Source: Pseudomonadota bacterium
GTDB lineage: Bacteria > Pseudomonadota > Gammaproteobacteria > Steroidobacterales > Steroidobacteraceae
Assembly (NCBI GenBank): GCA_021850555.1
Contig: JAJZLX010000238.1
Coordinates: forward strand, 1 to 23,762
Reading direction: 5' to 3'
DNA length: 23,762 bases
In this document: positions 1-7,706 of the stretch, in pieces
Layout of the letters: every line of letters begins with the position of its first letter
Numbering within the stretch: the first letter of the stretch is position 1
Made by a program: the position numbers and the translations under genes
Notes under the pieces: model-generated
The model's database searches: none
What the model was told of the DNA's origin: nothing
What the model saw: only the letters and a program-made list of their open reading frames with translations

Positions 1-158
1 GCTACATGGGCTGGACCGAGGCGGCCGACGCCATCATCGCCGCGATGGACCGCACCATCGGCCAGAAGGTCGTGACCTACGACTTCGCCCGGCTGATGGA
101 AGGCGCAACCGAGGTGAAGACCTCCGCCTTCGGTGACGCACTCATCCGCAACCTCTGA
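1..158 (+). CDS. icd: Isocitrate dehydrogenase [NADP], C-terminal fragment
   Basis: This is the 3' end of a gene that enters from the left; about 51 codons are visible from position 3 to the TGA at 156-158. The product would oxidise isocitrate to 2-oxoglutarate with NADP in the TCA cycle. The visible tail contains [20 protein letters not shown] and ends FGDALIRNL, which matches the C-terminus of E. coli-type NADP isocitrate dehydrogenase almost residue for residue. The N-terminus, active site and phosphorylation serine lie outside the window. The downstream aceK reading frame starts inside this gene, so enzyme and regulator are probably co-transcribed. Identity is well supported despite the short fragment. 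Confidence 0.9.
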   Translation, partial: YMGWTEAADAIIAAMDRTIGQKVVTYDFARLMEGATEVKTSAFGDALIRNL

Positions 159-1911
159 GGGGCGTATCGCGACCGATGACGGCCCTGGGCGTGCGGCGGC
201 GCTGGATTGCGCCCGCCGCATCGCCGAGGCGTTCGCGCGGTACAACGCGGAATTCCGGGCCATCACCCGCCGAGCGCCGCTGCGCTTCGACAACCGCGAC
301 TGGAAAGGCAGCCAGCAGGACATCGTCGAGCGCATCGAGCTCTATGATCTTTTCGTCGACCACACCGTCGCGGAAATTCGCGACCTGCTCGGTGAGCGCG
401 CGCAGGAGCGCGCCCTGTGGCACGAGATCCGCGCCGACTTCGCCGCACGCGTCGCACGACTGCCGGACGCGGAGTTCACCAAGACCTATTTCAGCTCCGT
501 CAGCCGTCGGCTCTTCGGCACCATAGGCGTCGCGCCCGACATAGAATTCGTCGCCACCGATCTCGACCCTCTGGCGAACGCCACCTCGACTGTCGTCACC
601 AACACGTACATCAACCACGGATCCCTGCCGCTGTTGATCGAGGACCTCCTGGGCGACGTGCGCTTCCGCACGCCGTGGAAGGACCTCGACGGCAGCATCC
701 GTCACGTCACCACCGAAGTGCAGCGCCACCTGGCAGGCCTGGGCGGCAACGACGGCGTCCACCGGATCGAGGTGATCCGGCCGGTGTTCTACCAATTGTC
801 CCGCGCCTACATCGTCGGGCGGATCATCGGTCCCGGGGCGTGCATCCCGCTTGTCATGGCGCTGAAGAATTCCGACGGCGGCCTGATGGTCGATGCCGTG
901 ATGATGGCCGAGGGCGAGGTCAGTATCGTCTTCAGCGTCTCACGATCCTATTTCCACGCGGACCTCGACCGCGTCGATGAGGCGGTCGCGTTCCTGAAAT
1001 CACTCCTGCCCCGCAAACCGGTGAGCGAGCTGTTCACCATGCTGGGCCGGGCCAAGCAAGGCAAGACCGAGCGCTACCGCGAGATCATGCGCCACCTGGA
1101 GAGCACCGAGGATCGCTTCGTCCCCGCCCCCGGGGAGAAGGGACTGGTCATGGTGTGCTTCACCCTGCCCTCGCTCGCGGTCGTCTTCAAGGTCATTCGC
1201 GACCGGTTCCCGTATCCGAAGAGCGTGGCACGCGAGGATGTGCTCGCGAAATACCAGCTCGTGTACAAGCACGACCGCGCGGGACGCCTGGTCGATGCCC
1301 AGGAGTTCCGCCGGCTGCGCCTGCCCAAGCGGCTGTTCGCGCCCGAGCTGCTCGAGGAGCTGCTCGGGCAGACGGCGCTCACGGTGCGCGAAGACGGCGA
1401 GTACCTCGATTTCGACCATCTGTACATCGAGCGGCGGATGATCCCGCTAAACCTGTACCTGCGCACGGCCTCGCCGGCGGAGGCCGAGCAGGCCGCGCTC
1501 GATTACGGCCAGTGCATCCGCGATCTCGCCAATACCAACATCTTTCCGGGCGACCTGCTGCCGAAGAACTTCGGCGTCACCCGCCACGGACGGGTCATCT
1601 TCTACGACTACGATGAGCTCTGCCGGGTGACGGACTGCCGCTTCCGCGACCTGCCGCAGCCGACCAATCCCGAGGACGAGATGCGCGCCGAAGCCTGGTT
1701 CTTCGTGGGCGAGCGCGACGTCTTTCCCGAGACATTCATCAACTTCCTCGCCTTCGACGAGCCCCAGCGCGCCTCCCTGTTGCGCACGCACGGGGAGATC
1801 TTCACCGCCGCCTACTGGCGCAGGGTGCAGCAGCGCCTCGCCGACGGAGAGGTGCTCGAAGTGCTGCCCTACCAGACCTACCGCGTCCGCGTGGCGAGCA
1901 GCGGGGCGTGA
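133..1911 (+). CDS. aceK: Isocitrate dehydrogenase kinase/phosphatase
   Basis: AceK is a bifunctional cytosolic enzyme that phosphorylates and dephosphorylates isocitrate dehydrogenase, steering carbon between the TCA cycle and the glyoxylate shunt. The 592-residue product is close to E. coli AceK (578). The ATP-binding segment [15 protein letters not shown] is followed by VFKVIRDRF with Lys353; later come Asp474 and Asn479 ([10 protein letters not shown]) and Asp492 (FYDYDEL). These are offset by 17 residues throughout from the E. coli catalytic residues K336, D457, N462 and D475. The start is GTG at 133, inside icd, giving a 26-bp overlap. No other ATG, GTG or TTG occurs in frame before the conserved region, so this start is nearly forced. 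In E. coli aceK sits in aceBAK; here it follows its substrate gene, which suggests translational coupling. Confidence 0.97.
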   Translation: MTHSSATSEGRIATDDGPGRAAALDCARRIAEAFARYNAEFRAITRRAPLRFDNRDWKGSQQDIVERIELYDLFVDHTVAEIRDLLGERAQERALWHEIRADFAARVARLPDAEFTKTYFSSVSRRLFGTIGVAPDIEFVATDLDPLANATSTVVTNTYINHGSLPLLIEDLLGDVRFRTPWKDLDGSIRHVTTEVQRHLAGLGGNDGVHRIEVIRPVFYQLSRAYIVGRIIGPGACIPLVMALKNSDGGLMVDAVMMAEGEVSIVFSVSRSYFHADLDRVDEAVAFLKSLLPRKPVSELFTMLGRAKQGKTERYREIMRHLESTEDRFVPAPGEKGLVMVCFTLPSLAVVFKVIRDRFPYPKSVAREDVLAKYQLVYKHDRAGRLVDAQEFRRLRLPKRLFAPELLEELLGQTALTVREDGEYLDFDHLYIERRMIPLNLYLRTASPAEAEQAALDYGQCIRDLANTNIFPGDLLPKNFGVTRHGRVIFYDYDELCRVTDCRFRDLPQPTNPEDEMRAEAWFFVGERDVFPETFINFLAFDEPQRASLLRTHGEIFTAAYWRRVQQRLADGEVLEVLPYQTYRVRVASSGA

Positions 1912-1944
1912 CGGGAATTGCCCGCAAGCGGCTATCCTGCGGGG

Positions 1945-2003
1945 CCGGTGCTGCGCACTCCGAAATCGCTTCAGGCGATTTTGTGCTCGGCGACCGGCAC
2001 CGG
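1945..2003. other. Two-tier stem-loop in the aceK-DUF2905 gap
   Basis: The 106-bp gap holds a 7-bp hairpin: AAATCGC (1963-1969), loop TTCAG, GCGATTT (1975-1981). It is enclosed by a second 7-bp stem, CCGGTGC (1945-1951) with GCACCGG (1997-2003). Four T residues end the inner stem. It could be a weak terminator after aceK or a structured leader of the next gene. There is no long U-tract and I ran no folding calculation, so the role is open. Confidence 0.3.
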
Positions 2004-2017
2004 GTAGACTGCGGTAC

Positions 2018-2218
2018 ATGAGCCGCATCCTCATCGTTCTCGGCGCCGTGCTCATCCTGATCGGCCTCGCCTGGCCGTGGGTGAGGCGCCTGCCGCTGTT
2101 CAAGCTGCCGGGCGACATCGTCATCGACCGGCCCGGATTTCAATTCTTCTTCCCGATCACCACCATGCTGCTGCTCAGCCTGGTGATCTCAGTCCTCGCG
2201 TGGATCTTCCGGCGCTGA
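2018..2218 (+). CDS. DUF2905 family small membrane protein
   Basis: This 66-residue protein has two hydrophobic segments (about residues 3-21 and 45-63) joined by a short polar loop containing RLPLFKLPGDIVIDRPG and FFFPITTM. That pattern (membrane helix, RLP..LPGDI, FxFFPITT, membrane helix, basic end) is typical of the DUF2905 family, whose function is unknown. It is probably an inner-membrane hairpin with short ends. The ATG at 2018 has no strong Shine-Dalgarno sequence but is the only sensible start for the family length. It lies 106 bp after aceK and converges on the aminotransferase gene. Family assignment is by recalled sequence pattern; no function is claimed. Confidence 0.85.
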   Translation: MSRILIVLGAVLILIGLAWPWVRRLPLFKLPGDIVIDRPGFQFFFPITTMLLLSLVISVLAWIFRR

Positions 2219-2270
2219 TCCGCCGCTCGGCCGAGGCACGCGCAAGATTCGATCCGCCTCGCGGCGCGGC

Positions 2271-3440
2271 TCAACCCCGGCCCAGCCGCTGGGCGAGCTG
2301 GACGAGCCGCTCGGCGGCCCGGTCGAGCGTGTCATCACGCTTGGCGATGCACAGCCGCACCACCGAGAGCGCGGGCGGCTCGGCGTAGAAGGGCGAGAGC
2401 GGGATGGTGGCGACCTTGGCCTCGGTCAGCGCGCGCTCGGCAAACGCCACATCCCCCGGCGGGCACAGCTCGCTGAAATCGAGGAGCTGAAAGAACGTCC
2501 CTTGCGCCGGCGGCAGCGAGAAGCCGCAGTCCGCGAGCCGCGCGCGCAGCCGGTCGCGCTTGGCCTGGAAGAATCCGGGCAGATCCCGCCCGGTATCGGG
2601 CCGCTCGGCAAGATACGCAGCAATCGCGCGCTGCAGCGGATTGGCGATGCTGAACGTGTTGAATTGGTGAACCTTGCGCAGCTCCTCGCTCAGAGGCGCC
2701 GGGGCGACGCAGTACCCGACGCGCAGGCCCGTAGCGTGCAACGTCTTGCCGAAGGAGAAGACTGCCAGGCTCCTCTCGCGCAGCTCCGTGTGGGTCAGCA
2801 CGGACGCGTGAGCGCGGCCGTCGAACACCATGTGCTCATAGACCTCGTCCGACAATACGAGGATGTCGCGCCCGCGGATCGCTGCGGCGAGCTCATCCAG
2901 ATCCTCGGCCGTGGCGGCCGTGCACGCCGGATTGTGCGGCGAGTTGAACAGGATCAAACGCGTGTGCGCGTTGATGGCAGCGCGCACACGGTCCCAGTCA
3001 TAGCGAAACTCCGGCGGCGTGAGCGGCACACGGACGCACCGTGCTCCGGCCAGGCGCACGGCGGGCTCGTAGGAGTCATACGCCGGATCGAACACGATCA
3101 CTTCCTCGCCGGGCCCCGCGACCGCCTGAATGCCCGAATAGATGGCCTCGGTGGCTCCGAGCGTCACCGTGATCTCCCGGTGCGGATCGAAGGTAAGTCC
3201 GTAACTCAGCGCGAGCTTGCGGGCGATGCCTTCGCGCAGTTCCGTGAGGCCCTCCATGGGCGCGTACTGGTTGTGCCCCTCGCGCATGGCCTGTCCCACG
3301 AGCTCCGCGAGCCGCGGGTCGATGTCGTAGTCGGGAAACCCCTGGCCGAGATTGAGCGCGCCGAGCTCGCGGGACCGGCGCGACACGACGGTGAAGATCG
3401 TCGTGCCGATATCCGGAAGCTTGCTGCGCCCCGGCGTCAT
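2271..3440 (-). CDS. ybdL: YbdL-type PLP aminotransferase (methionine aminotransferase)
   Basis: A 389-residue class I/II aminotransferase. Fold-type I PLP signatures are present: LGQGFPD near residue 31, NSPHNP at 166-171, SDEVYE at 197-202 (Asp198 and Tyr201 contact PLP) and Lys232 in SFGKTLHATG, the Schiff-base lysine. The run from that lysine through VGYCVAPAPL and RKVHQFNTFS closely follows E. coli YbdL, a transaminase that prefers methionine and aromatic amino acids. A role in methionine salvage or 2-oxo-acid metabolism is inferred. Kynurenine aminotransferases are the nearest alternative. It starts 16 bp after the stop of ppgK on the same strand, so the two are probably one transcript. 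It converges with the DUF2905 gene across 52 bp. Confidence 0.85.
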   Translation of the reverse strand: MTPGRSKLPDIGTTIFTVVSRRSRELGALNLGQGFPDYDIDPRLAELVGQAMREGHNQYAPMEGLTELREGIARKLALSYGLTFDPHREITVTLGATEAIYSGIQAVAGPGEEVIVFDPAYDSYEPAVRLAGARCVRVPLTPPEFRYDWDRVRAAINAHTRLILFNSPHNPACTAATAEDLDELAAAIRGRDILVLSDEVYEHMVFDGRAHASVLTHTELRERSLAVFSFGKTLHATGLRVGYCVAPAPLSEELRKVHQFNTFSIANPLQRAIAAYLAERPDTGRDLPGFFQAKRDRLRARLADCGFSLPPAQGTFFQLLDFSELCPPGDVAFAERALTEAKVATIPLSPFYAEPPALSVVRLCIAKRDDTLDRAAERLVQLAQRLGRG

Positions 3441-3456
3441 CGGCGGCTCCGCGCGG

Positions 3457-4206
3457 TCACGACTCGCTTTCCGCCGCCGCGAGCGCCGCGCCGATCACGC
3501 CCGCCTGGCCGGCGAACTGCGCCGGGCGGATCTCGGCCTGCGAGCGCAGCAGCGGCTGGAAGTCCGAGAAGCGCTCGCTGATTGCCCCGCCCAGGATGAA
3601 GAGGTCCGGCCACAGCATCGCGTGCATGCGCTCCAGGTACACGTTCACCCGCTCGATCCACGCGCGCCAGTCCAGGCCCTCCACCGTCTTGACGTGCGCC
3701 GACGCCCATTTTTCCGCATCCATCCCGTTGAGCTCCATGTGCCCCAGCTCGGCGTTGGGGAACAGCCGTCCGTCAGTGAACAGCGCCGTGCCGATACCCG
3801 TGCCGAAAGTGAGCATGATGACAGTGCCTCGCACGCCCCGGCCGGCGCCGAGGCGCATCTCGGCGAGGCCGGCGGCATCGGCATCGTTGAGAAACAGCGC
3901 CGGTCGGTCGAGCGTGCGCCGCACCAGCGCCGCTCCGTCGGCGCCGATCCACGCGGGATCGACATTGGCGGCGGTGCGCGCCCTGCCGTGCTTGACCACG
4001 CTCGGGAAGGCGAGCCCGATCCGGCCGGTGGCCTCGGGCAGCCGCCCCGCGAGCGCCGCGATCACCGGCATCATCGCATCCGGCGTGGCCGGGCGGGGGG
4101 TCGGAGCGCTGATCAGCTCGCCCAGCAGTCTTCCGGCGCCGACGTCCACCACACCCGCTTTGATCGAGGATCCGCCCACGTCGATGCCCAGCAATTTTCC
4201 TGTCAT
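3457..4206 (-). CDS. ppgK: Polyphosphate glucokinase (ROK family)
   Basis: A 249-residue ROK-family sugar kinase that phosphorylates glucose, using inorganic polyphosphate and often ATP. Phosphate-1 motif GIDVGGSSIK lies at residues 7-16. FPSVV..G..RTAANVD (68-83) followed by W86 and the catalytic LNDADAAG with Asp108 come next, then LTFGTGIGTAL (132-142), ELGHMELNG (153-161) and WPDLFILGG. The TAANVD and LNDADAAG blocks are those of the polyphosphate glucokinase subgroup (for example mycobacterial PpgK), not of ordinary ROK glucokinases or repressors. There is no N-terminal DNA-binding domain. The ATG at 4206 has AAGAGG about 8 nt upstream. It lies 93 bp after puuA and 16 bp before the aminotransferase on the same strand. 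Confidence 0.92.
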   Translation of the reverse strand: MTGKLLGIDVGGSSIKAGVVDVGAGRLLGELISAPTPRPATPDAMMPVIAALAGRLPEATGRIGLAFPSVVKHGRARTAANVDPAWIGADGAALVRRTLDRPALFLNDADAAGLAEMRLGAGRGVRGTVIMLTFGTGIGTALFTDGRLFPNAELGHMELNGMDAEKWASAHVKTVEGLDWRAWIERVNVYLERMHAMLWPDLFILGGAISERFSDFQPLLRSQAEIRPAQFAGQAGVIGAALAAAESES

Positions 4207-4299
4207 TACTTCAGCCTCTTGGCCCTAGCCGTTCGTGCAGAGAGCTCGCAGGACCGGAGCGAGACGCAAGAGCGCACTCCGGCACCCGGATCGGATTCG

Positions 4300-5640
4300 T
4301 CAGACGTTCAGCAGCAGATGCTCGCGTTCCCAGGAGCTGATGACCTGCAGGAAGACCTCGTATTCGGCCTCCTTGACGATGGTGAACGCCGAGACGAACG
4401 CTTCCCCGAGTACCTCGACCAGCGGCTCGCAGCGCCTGAGCTCGCGCAATGCCTCATCGAGTGAGCGCGGCAGACCGAAGGGCAGCTCGTGCGCGCTGCC
4501 GGTGACCGGATCCGAGGGCTGCAGGCCCTGTGCCATGCCGAGGTACCCGCAGGCGAGCGATGCGGCGATCGCAATGTACGGGTTGGCGTCGGCGCCGCTC
4601 ACGCGATTCTCCACGCGCCGGTCCTCCGGGTCCGACATCGGCACTCGCAGCCCGGCAGTGCGGTTATCGTAGCCCCAATGCACGTTGATCGGCGAGGACA
4701 GATAGCGGGTGAGGCGGCGGTAGGAGTTGACATTGGCGCAGAACAGCGCCATCGCCGCGGGCAGATACTTCTGCAACCCGCCGATGTGCGAGAAGAACAG
4801 CGGCGAGGGGGTGCCGTCGGCGCTGCTGAACACGTTGCGGCGTGTCTCGACGTCCACCACGCTCTGGTGGATGTGCATGGCGCTGCCCGGCTCCTTGGCG
4901 TGGGGCTTGGCCATGAAGGTGGCATACATCTTGTGCCGCAACGCCGCCTCGCGCGCCGTGCGCTTGAAGAGGAACGCCTGGTCGGCCAGGTCCATCGGAT
5001 GGCCGTGGATGAGGTTGATCTCCATCTGCGCCGGCCCGTCCTCGTGGATCAGGGTATCGATCTCGATGTCCTGTTCCTCGCAGAACTGGTAGATGTCGTC
5101 GAACAGCGGATCGAACTCATTGACGGCGGCGATGCTGTAGGACTGGCGGCCGGGCTCGGCGCGTCCCGAGCGGCCCACCGGGGGACGCAGCGGATAGTCG
5201 GCGTCCTTGTTCTGCTCGACGAGATAGAACTCGAGCTCCGGGGCCACCACCGGCTCCCAGCCGCGCTGCGCATAAAGCTCGAGGATGTGGCGCAGCACGT
5301 GGCGCGGCGCCATGGTCACTCGCCGCCCGTCGGCGTAGAAGCAGTCGTGGATCACCTGGGCGGTGGGCTCGGCGGCCCAGGGCACACGCCGCACGGTCTT
5401 GGCGTCGGCCTTGAGAATGATGTCGATCTCCGCCTGGCTCATGGCCGCGGTGGTATCGGGCGGATAGTCGCCCGTGACGGTCTGCAGGAAGACGCTCTCG
5501 GGCAAGCGCATCCCGCCATCCTCGGCAAACTTCTCCGCCGGCATGATCTTGCCGCGCGCGATGCCGGCCATGTCCGGGATGATGGCCTCGACTTCGGAGA
5601 TGCTGTTGTCGCGGAAGAACTGTCCGATCTCGCTCACCAT
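4300..5640 (-). CDS. puuA: Gamma-glutamylputrescine synthetase (glutamine synthetase family)
   Basis: PuuA-type enzymes join glutamate to putrescine with ATP, the first step of the gamma-glutamylated putrescine pathway. The 446-residue product has glutamine-synthetase signatures: PDMAGIARGK (22-31), the metal/ATP site ELEFYL with Glu135, Glu200 and Glu207 in EDGPAQMEIN, GSAMHIHQS with His256, NRTAGLRVP, and RRVENRVSGADANPY. It aligns along its length with E. coli PuuA, including KMYATFMAKP. The frame is open further upstream, but the ATG at 5640 is chosen because it has AAAGG at good spacing and begins where family members begin. The start lies 11 bp after the puuD stop, so the two are an operon. 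Exact substrate (putrescine, another polyamine or ethanolamine) is inferred from neighbours. Confidence 0.88.
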   Translation of the reverse strand: MVSEIGQFFRDNSISEVEAIIPDMAGIARGKIMPAEKFAEDGGMRLPESVFLQTVTGDYPPDTTAAMSQAEIDIILKADAKTVRRVPWAAEPTAQVIHDCFYADGRRVTMAPRHVLRHILELYAQRGWEPVVAPELEFYLVEQNKDADYPLRPPVGRSGRAEPGRQSYSIAAVNEFDPLFDDIYQFCEEQDIEIDTLIHEDGPAQMEINLIHGHPMDLADQAFLFKRTAREAALRHKMYATFMAKPHAKEPGSAMHIHQSVVDVETRRNVFSSADGTPSPLFFSHIGGLQKYLPAAMALFCANVNSYRRLTRYLSSPINVHWGYDNRTAGLRVPMSDPEDRRVENRVSGADANPYIAIAASLACGYLGMAQGLQPSDPVTGSAHELPFGLPRSLDEALRELRRCEPLVEVLGEAFVSAFTIVKEAEYEVFLQVISSWEREHLLLNV

Positions 5641-5651
5641 TGGCCGACCTT

Positions 5652-6407
5652 TCACCGTGCGCGTGCACGGTCCCTGCACGCGGCGCCGAACATCGCGAAC
5701 AGCGCGCGGGAAAACGGATTCTCCATGACCTTCCATTCCGGATGCCATTGCACCGCCAGCGCACACCGCGCGGCCCCCTCCACGCGAAACGCCTCGATCA
5801 GGCCGTCCGGCGCCCGGGCTTCGACGACAAGGCCCTGTCCCAGGCGCTCGATGCCCTGCCAGTGCAGGGAATTGACCCGCACCTGCCCCGTGCCCGCAAG
5901 AGCGCGCAGCACCCCTCCGGGCTCCAGGGTGACTTCGTGCGCCGGCCCGTATTGCACCTCCACGGGCTGGCTGTCGTCATCGCGGTGGTCCATGTGCCCC
6001 GGCACTTCATGCACCCTCTGATGGAGGCTGCCGCCGAAGGCGACATTGACCTCCTGGAACCCGCGGCAAATGCCGAGCACCGGCACGCCTTTCTCTACGG
6101 CCTTGCGAATGAGCGGCAACGTCGTGGCATCGCGGGCCGGATCGTGCAGGGTGCCAGGGACGCTGGGCGGCCCCGAATAGCGATGCGGCTCGACATTGGA
6201 AGGGCTGCCGGTGAACAGCAGGCCGTCCAGCCGCTCGACCAGCTCATCGAAGTGCAGCTCCTCGGCGAGCGCGGGGATCAGCAGGGGCAGGGCGTCCGCG
6301 GCGTCGAGCAGTGCCCGGGAATACTTCTCCCCCACCACATGAAAGGGGTGCAGCCCGATCATGCGACGGTCCGCGGGAAGGCCAATGAGGGGGCGCGCCG
6401 ATGCCAT
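5652..6407 (-). CDS. puuD: Gamma-glutamyl-GABA hydrolase (class I glutamine amidotransferase-like)
   Basis: PuuD hydrolyses gamma-glutamyl-GABA to glutamate and GABA, a late step of the Puu pathway. The 251-residue product has nucleophile Cys114 in GICRGFQEVN and the His222/Glu224 pair in QWHPEW, at the same numbers as the catalytic triad of E. coli PuuD. The oxyanion glycines (LLFTGSPSNVEPHRY) and HRDDDS are also present. The ATG at 6405-6407 gives MASARPLIGLP, the usual family N-terminus; the open frame continues far upstream but only as antisense of puuB. The ATG has no clear Shine-Dalgarno, and a TATAAT lies 13 bp upstream. It probably heads a puuD-puuA transcript, divergent from puuB. 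Confidence 0.93.
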   Translation of the reverse strand: MASARPLIGLPADRRMIGLHPFHVVGEKYSRALLDAADALPLLIPALAEELHFDELVERLDGLLFTGSPSNVEPHRYSGPPSVPGTLHDPARDATTLPLIRKAVEKGVPVLGICRGFQEVNVAFGGSLHQRVHEVPGHMDHRDDDSQPVEVQYGPAHEVTLEPGGVLRALAGTGQVRVNSLHWQGIERLGQGLVVEARAPDGLIEAFRVEGAARCALAVQWHPEWKVMENPFSRALFAMFGAACRDRARAR

Positions 6408-6419
6408 GGAAGTGGGAGC

Positions 6420-6426
6420 TATTATA
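6420..6426. promoter_or_regulatory. Possible bidirectional -10 element between puuD and puuB
   Basis: The 30-bp gap between the two divergent start codons contains TATTATA. Read on the minus strand, 6426-6421 is a perfect TATAAT 13 bp before the puuD ATG. Read on the plus strand, 6420-6425 is TATTAT, 12 bp before the puuB ATG. This AT-rich block stands out from GC-rich surroundings. I found no good -35 hexamer at 16-18 bp on either side, so recognition may need an activator or other contacts. Leaders would be only a few bases long. Confidence 0.45.
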
Positions 6427-6437
6427 CGGGGAGCACC

Positions 6438-7706
6438 ATGCCTGCCGCCCACACCGCTTCGTATTATGCCGCTTCGGCCCATCCGGTCCCCCGCCGGGCA
6501 CCGCTGGCCGGCGCGGTGAGCTGCGATGTGTGCGTCATCGGGGGGGGTATCGCCGGCTGCTCGGCCGCCCTTCACCTCGCCGAGCGGGGGTATTCGGTGG
6601 TGCTGCTCGAGCAGCACCACATCGGGTGGGGCGCCTCGGGGCGCAGCGGCGGCCAGGTCATCCATGGTGTCGCCTGTGGCCAAAACCGGCTCGAGCGACT
6701 GATCGGCGGCCAGGCATCCCGCGCCGTCTGGGATATCTCGACGGAAGCGCTGGCTCTGACGCGGCAGCTGATCAGCCGCTACCGCATCGACTGCGACTGG
6801 GCCGACGGATACATGCTCACCGCCATCAAGCCCCGGCACGACCGGGAGCTGCACGAGGAAATCGAGGAGCTGAGGACACAGCTGGCCTATCACAGCGTGC
6901 GGCACATGAACCGGGACGAGGTAAGTGCGACCCTCGCCACGAGGCGCTACCTCGGCGCGCTGTACGACAGCAACAGCGGCCATCTTCACCCCCTCAACTA
7001 CACCCTGGGACTGGCTGCCGCCGCGGAGAGCCTGGGCGTGCGCATCCACGAGGGAACGCGCGCCGTGGGCTTCACGGCGACGCACGTGCGCACCGAGCAC
7101 GGGGAAGTCAATGCCCGCCACCTGATCCTCTGCGGCAATGTCTACCTGGGCAAGACCGCCCCGCAGATCGCCTCGAAGATCATGGCGGTCGGCACCCATA
7201 TCGTGGCCACCGCACCGCTCGGCGAGCGCCGCGCCCGCGCCCTGATCCTCAACAACGCGGCGGTGAGCGACATGAACTGGGTGCTCGACTACTTCCGGCT
7301 GTCGGCCGATCACCGGCTGCTGTTCGGCGGGCGGGTCAGCTATTCCGGGCTCGGCAACTTCGATGCGCGCAGGGCCACGCGCGCGCGCATGCTGAGGGTG
7401 TTCCCGCAGCTCGAGGACGTGGAAATCGAATACACCTGGGGCGGCTATGTCGACATCACCCTGAACCGCGCGCCGCATTTCGGCCGGCTGATGCCCAATG
7501 TGTACTTCCTGCAGGGTTTCTCGGGACACGGCATCGCGCTCACCGGCATCGCCGGCAAGCTGGTCGCCGAGGCGGTGGCGGGCGAAGCCGAGCGATTCGA
7601 TGTCTTCGCGCGCATCCCGCACCGCGACTTTCCGGGCGGCGCGCTCGCGCGCCGCCCGCTGCTGGTGCTGGCGATGCTCTATTACCGGCTGCGGGACCTC
7701 CTTTAG
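6438..7706 (+). CDS. puuB: Gamma-glutamylputrescine oxidase (FAD-dependent)
   Basis: A 422-residue DAO-family flavoprotein, close in length to E. coli PuuB (426), which oxidises gamma-glutamylputrescine to gamma-glutamyl-aminobutyraldehyde, releasing ammonia and H2O2. The FAD-binding Rossmann motif CVIGGGIAGCSAALHLAERG (residues 32-51) is followed by Glu58 at the end of the second strand. GWGASGRSGGQV (63-74) is the conserved flavin-contact loop, and the C-terminal GFSGHGIALTGIAGK is a DAO-family signature. The ATG at 6438 has GGGGAGC just upstream. The frame continues further 5' as antisense to puuD, which is rejected. The divergent puuD-puuA pair supports the pathway call; puuC and puuE are not in the window. 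Confidence 0.9.
   Translation: MPAAHTASYYAASAHPVPRRAPLAGAVSCDVCVIGGGIAGCSAALHLAERGYSVVLLEQHHIGWGASGRSGGQVIHGVACGQNRLERLIGGQASRAVWDISTEALALTRQLISRYRIDCDWADGYMLTAIKPRHDRELHEEIEELRTQLAYHSVRHMNRDEVSATLATRRYLGALYDSNSGHLHPLNYTLGLAAAAESLGVRIHEGTRAVGFTATHVRTEHGEVNARHLILCGNVYLGKTAPQIASKIMAVGTHIVATAPLGERRARALILNNAAVSDMNWVLDYFRLSADHRLLFGGRVSYSGLGNFDARRATRARMLRVFPQLEDVEIEYTWGGYVDITLNRAPHFGRLMPNVYFLQGFSGHGIALTGIAGKLVAEAVAGEAERFDVFARIPHRDFPGGALARRPLLVLAMLYYRLRDLL

Noticed and set aside
4254..4282. CCGGAG...CTCCGG inverted repeat between ppgK and puuA as a terminator
   Set aside because: Only 6 bp with a 17-nt loop and no U-tract on either strand; too weak to call.
6408..7622. N-terminal extension of the puuD frame (up to 656 codons)
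   Set aside because: The extension is antisense to puuB and has no homology; PuuD proteins start at the MASARPLIGLP position.
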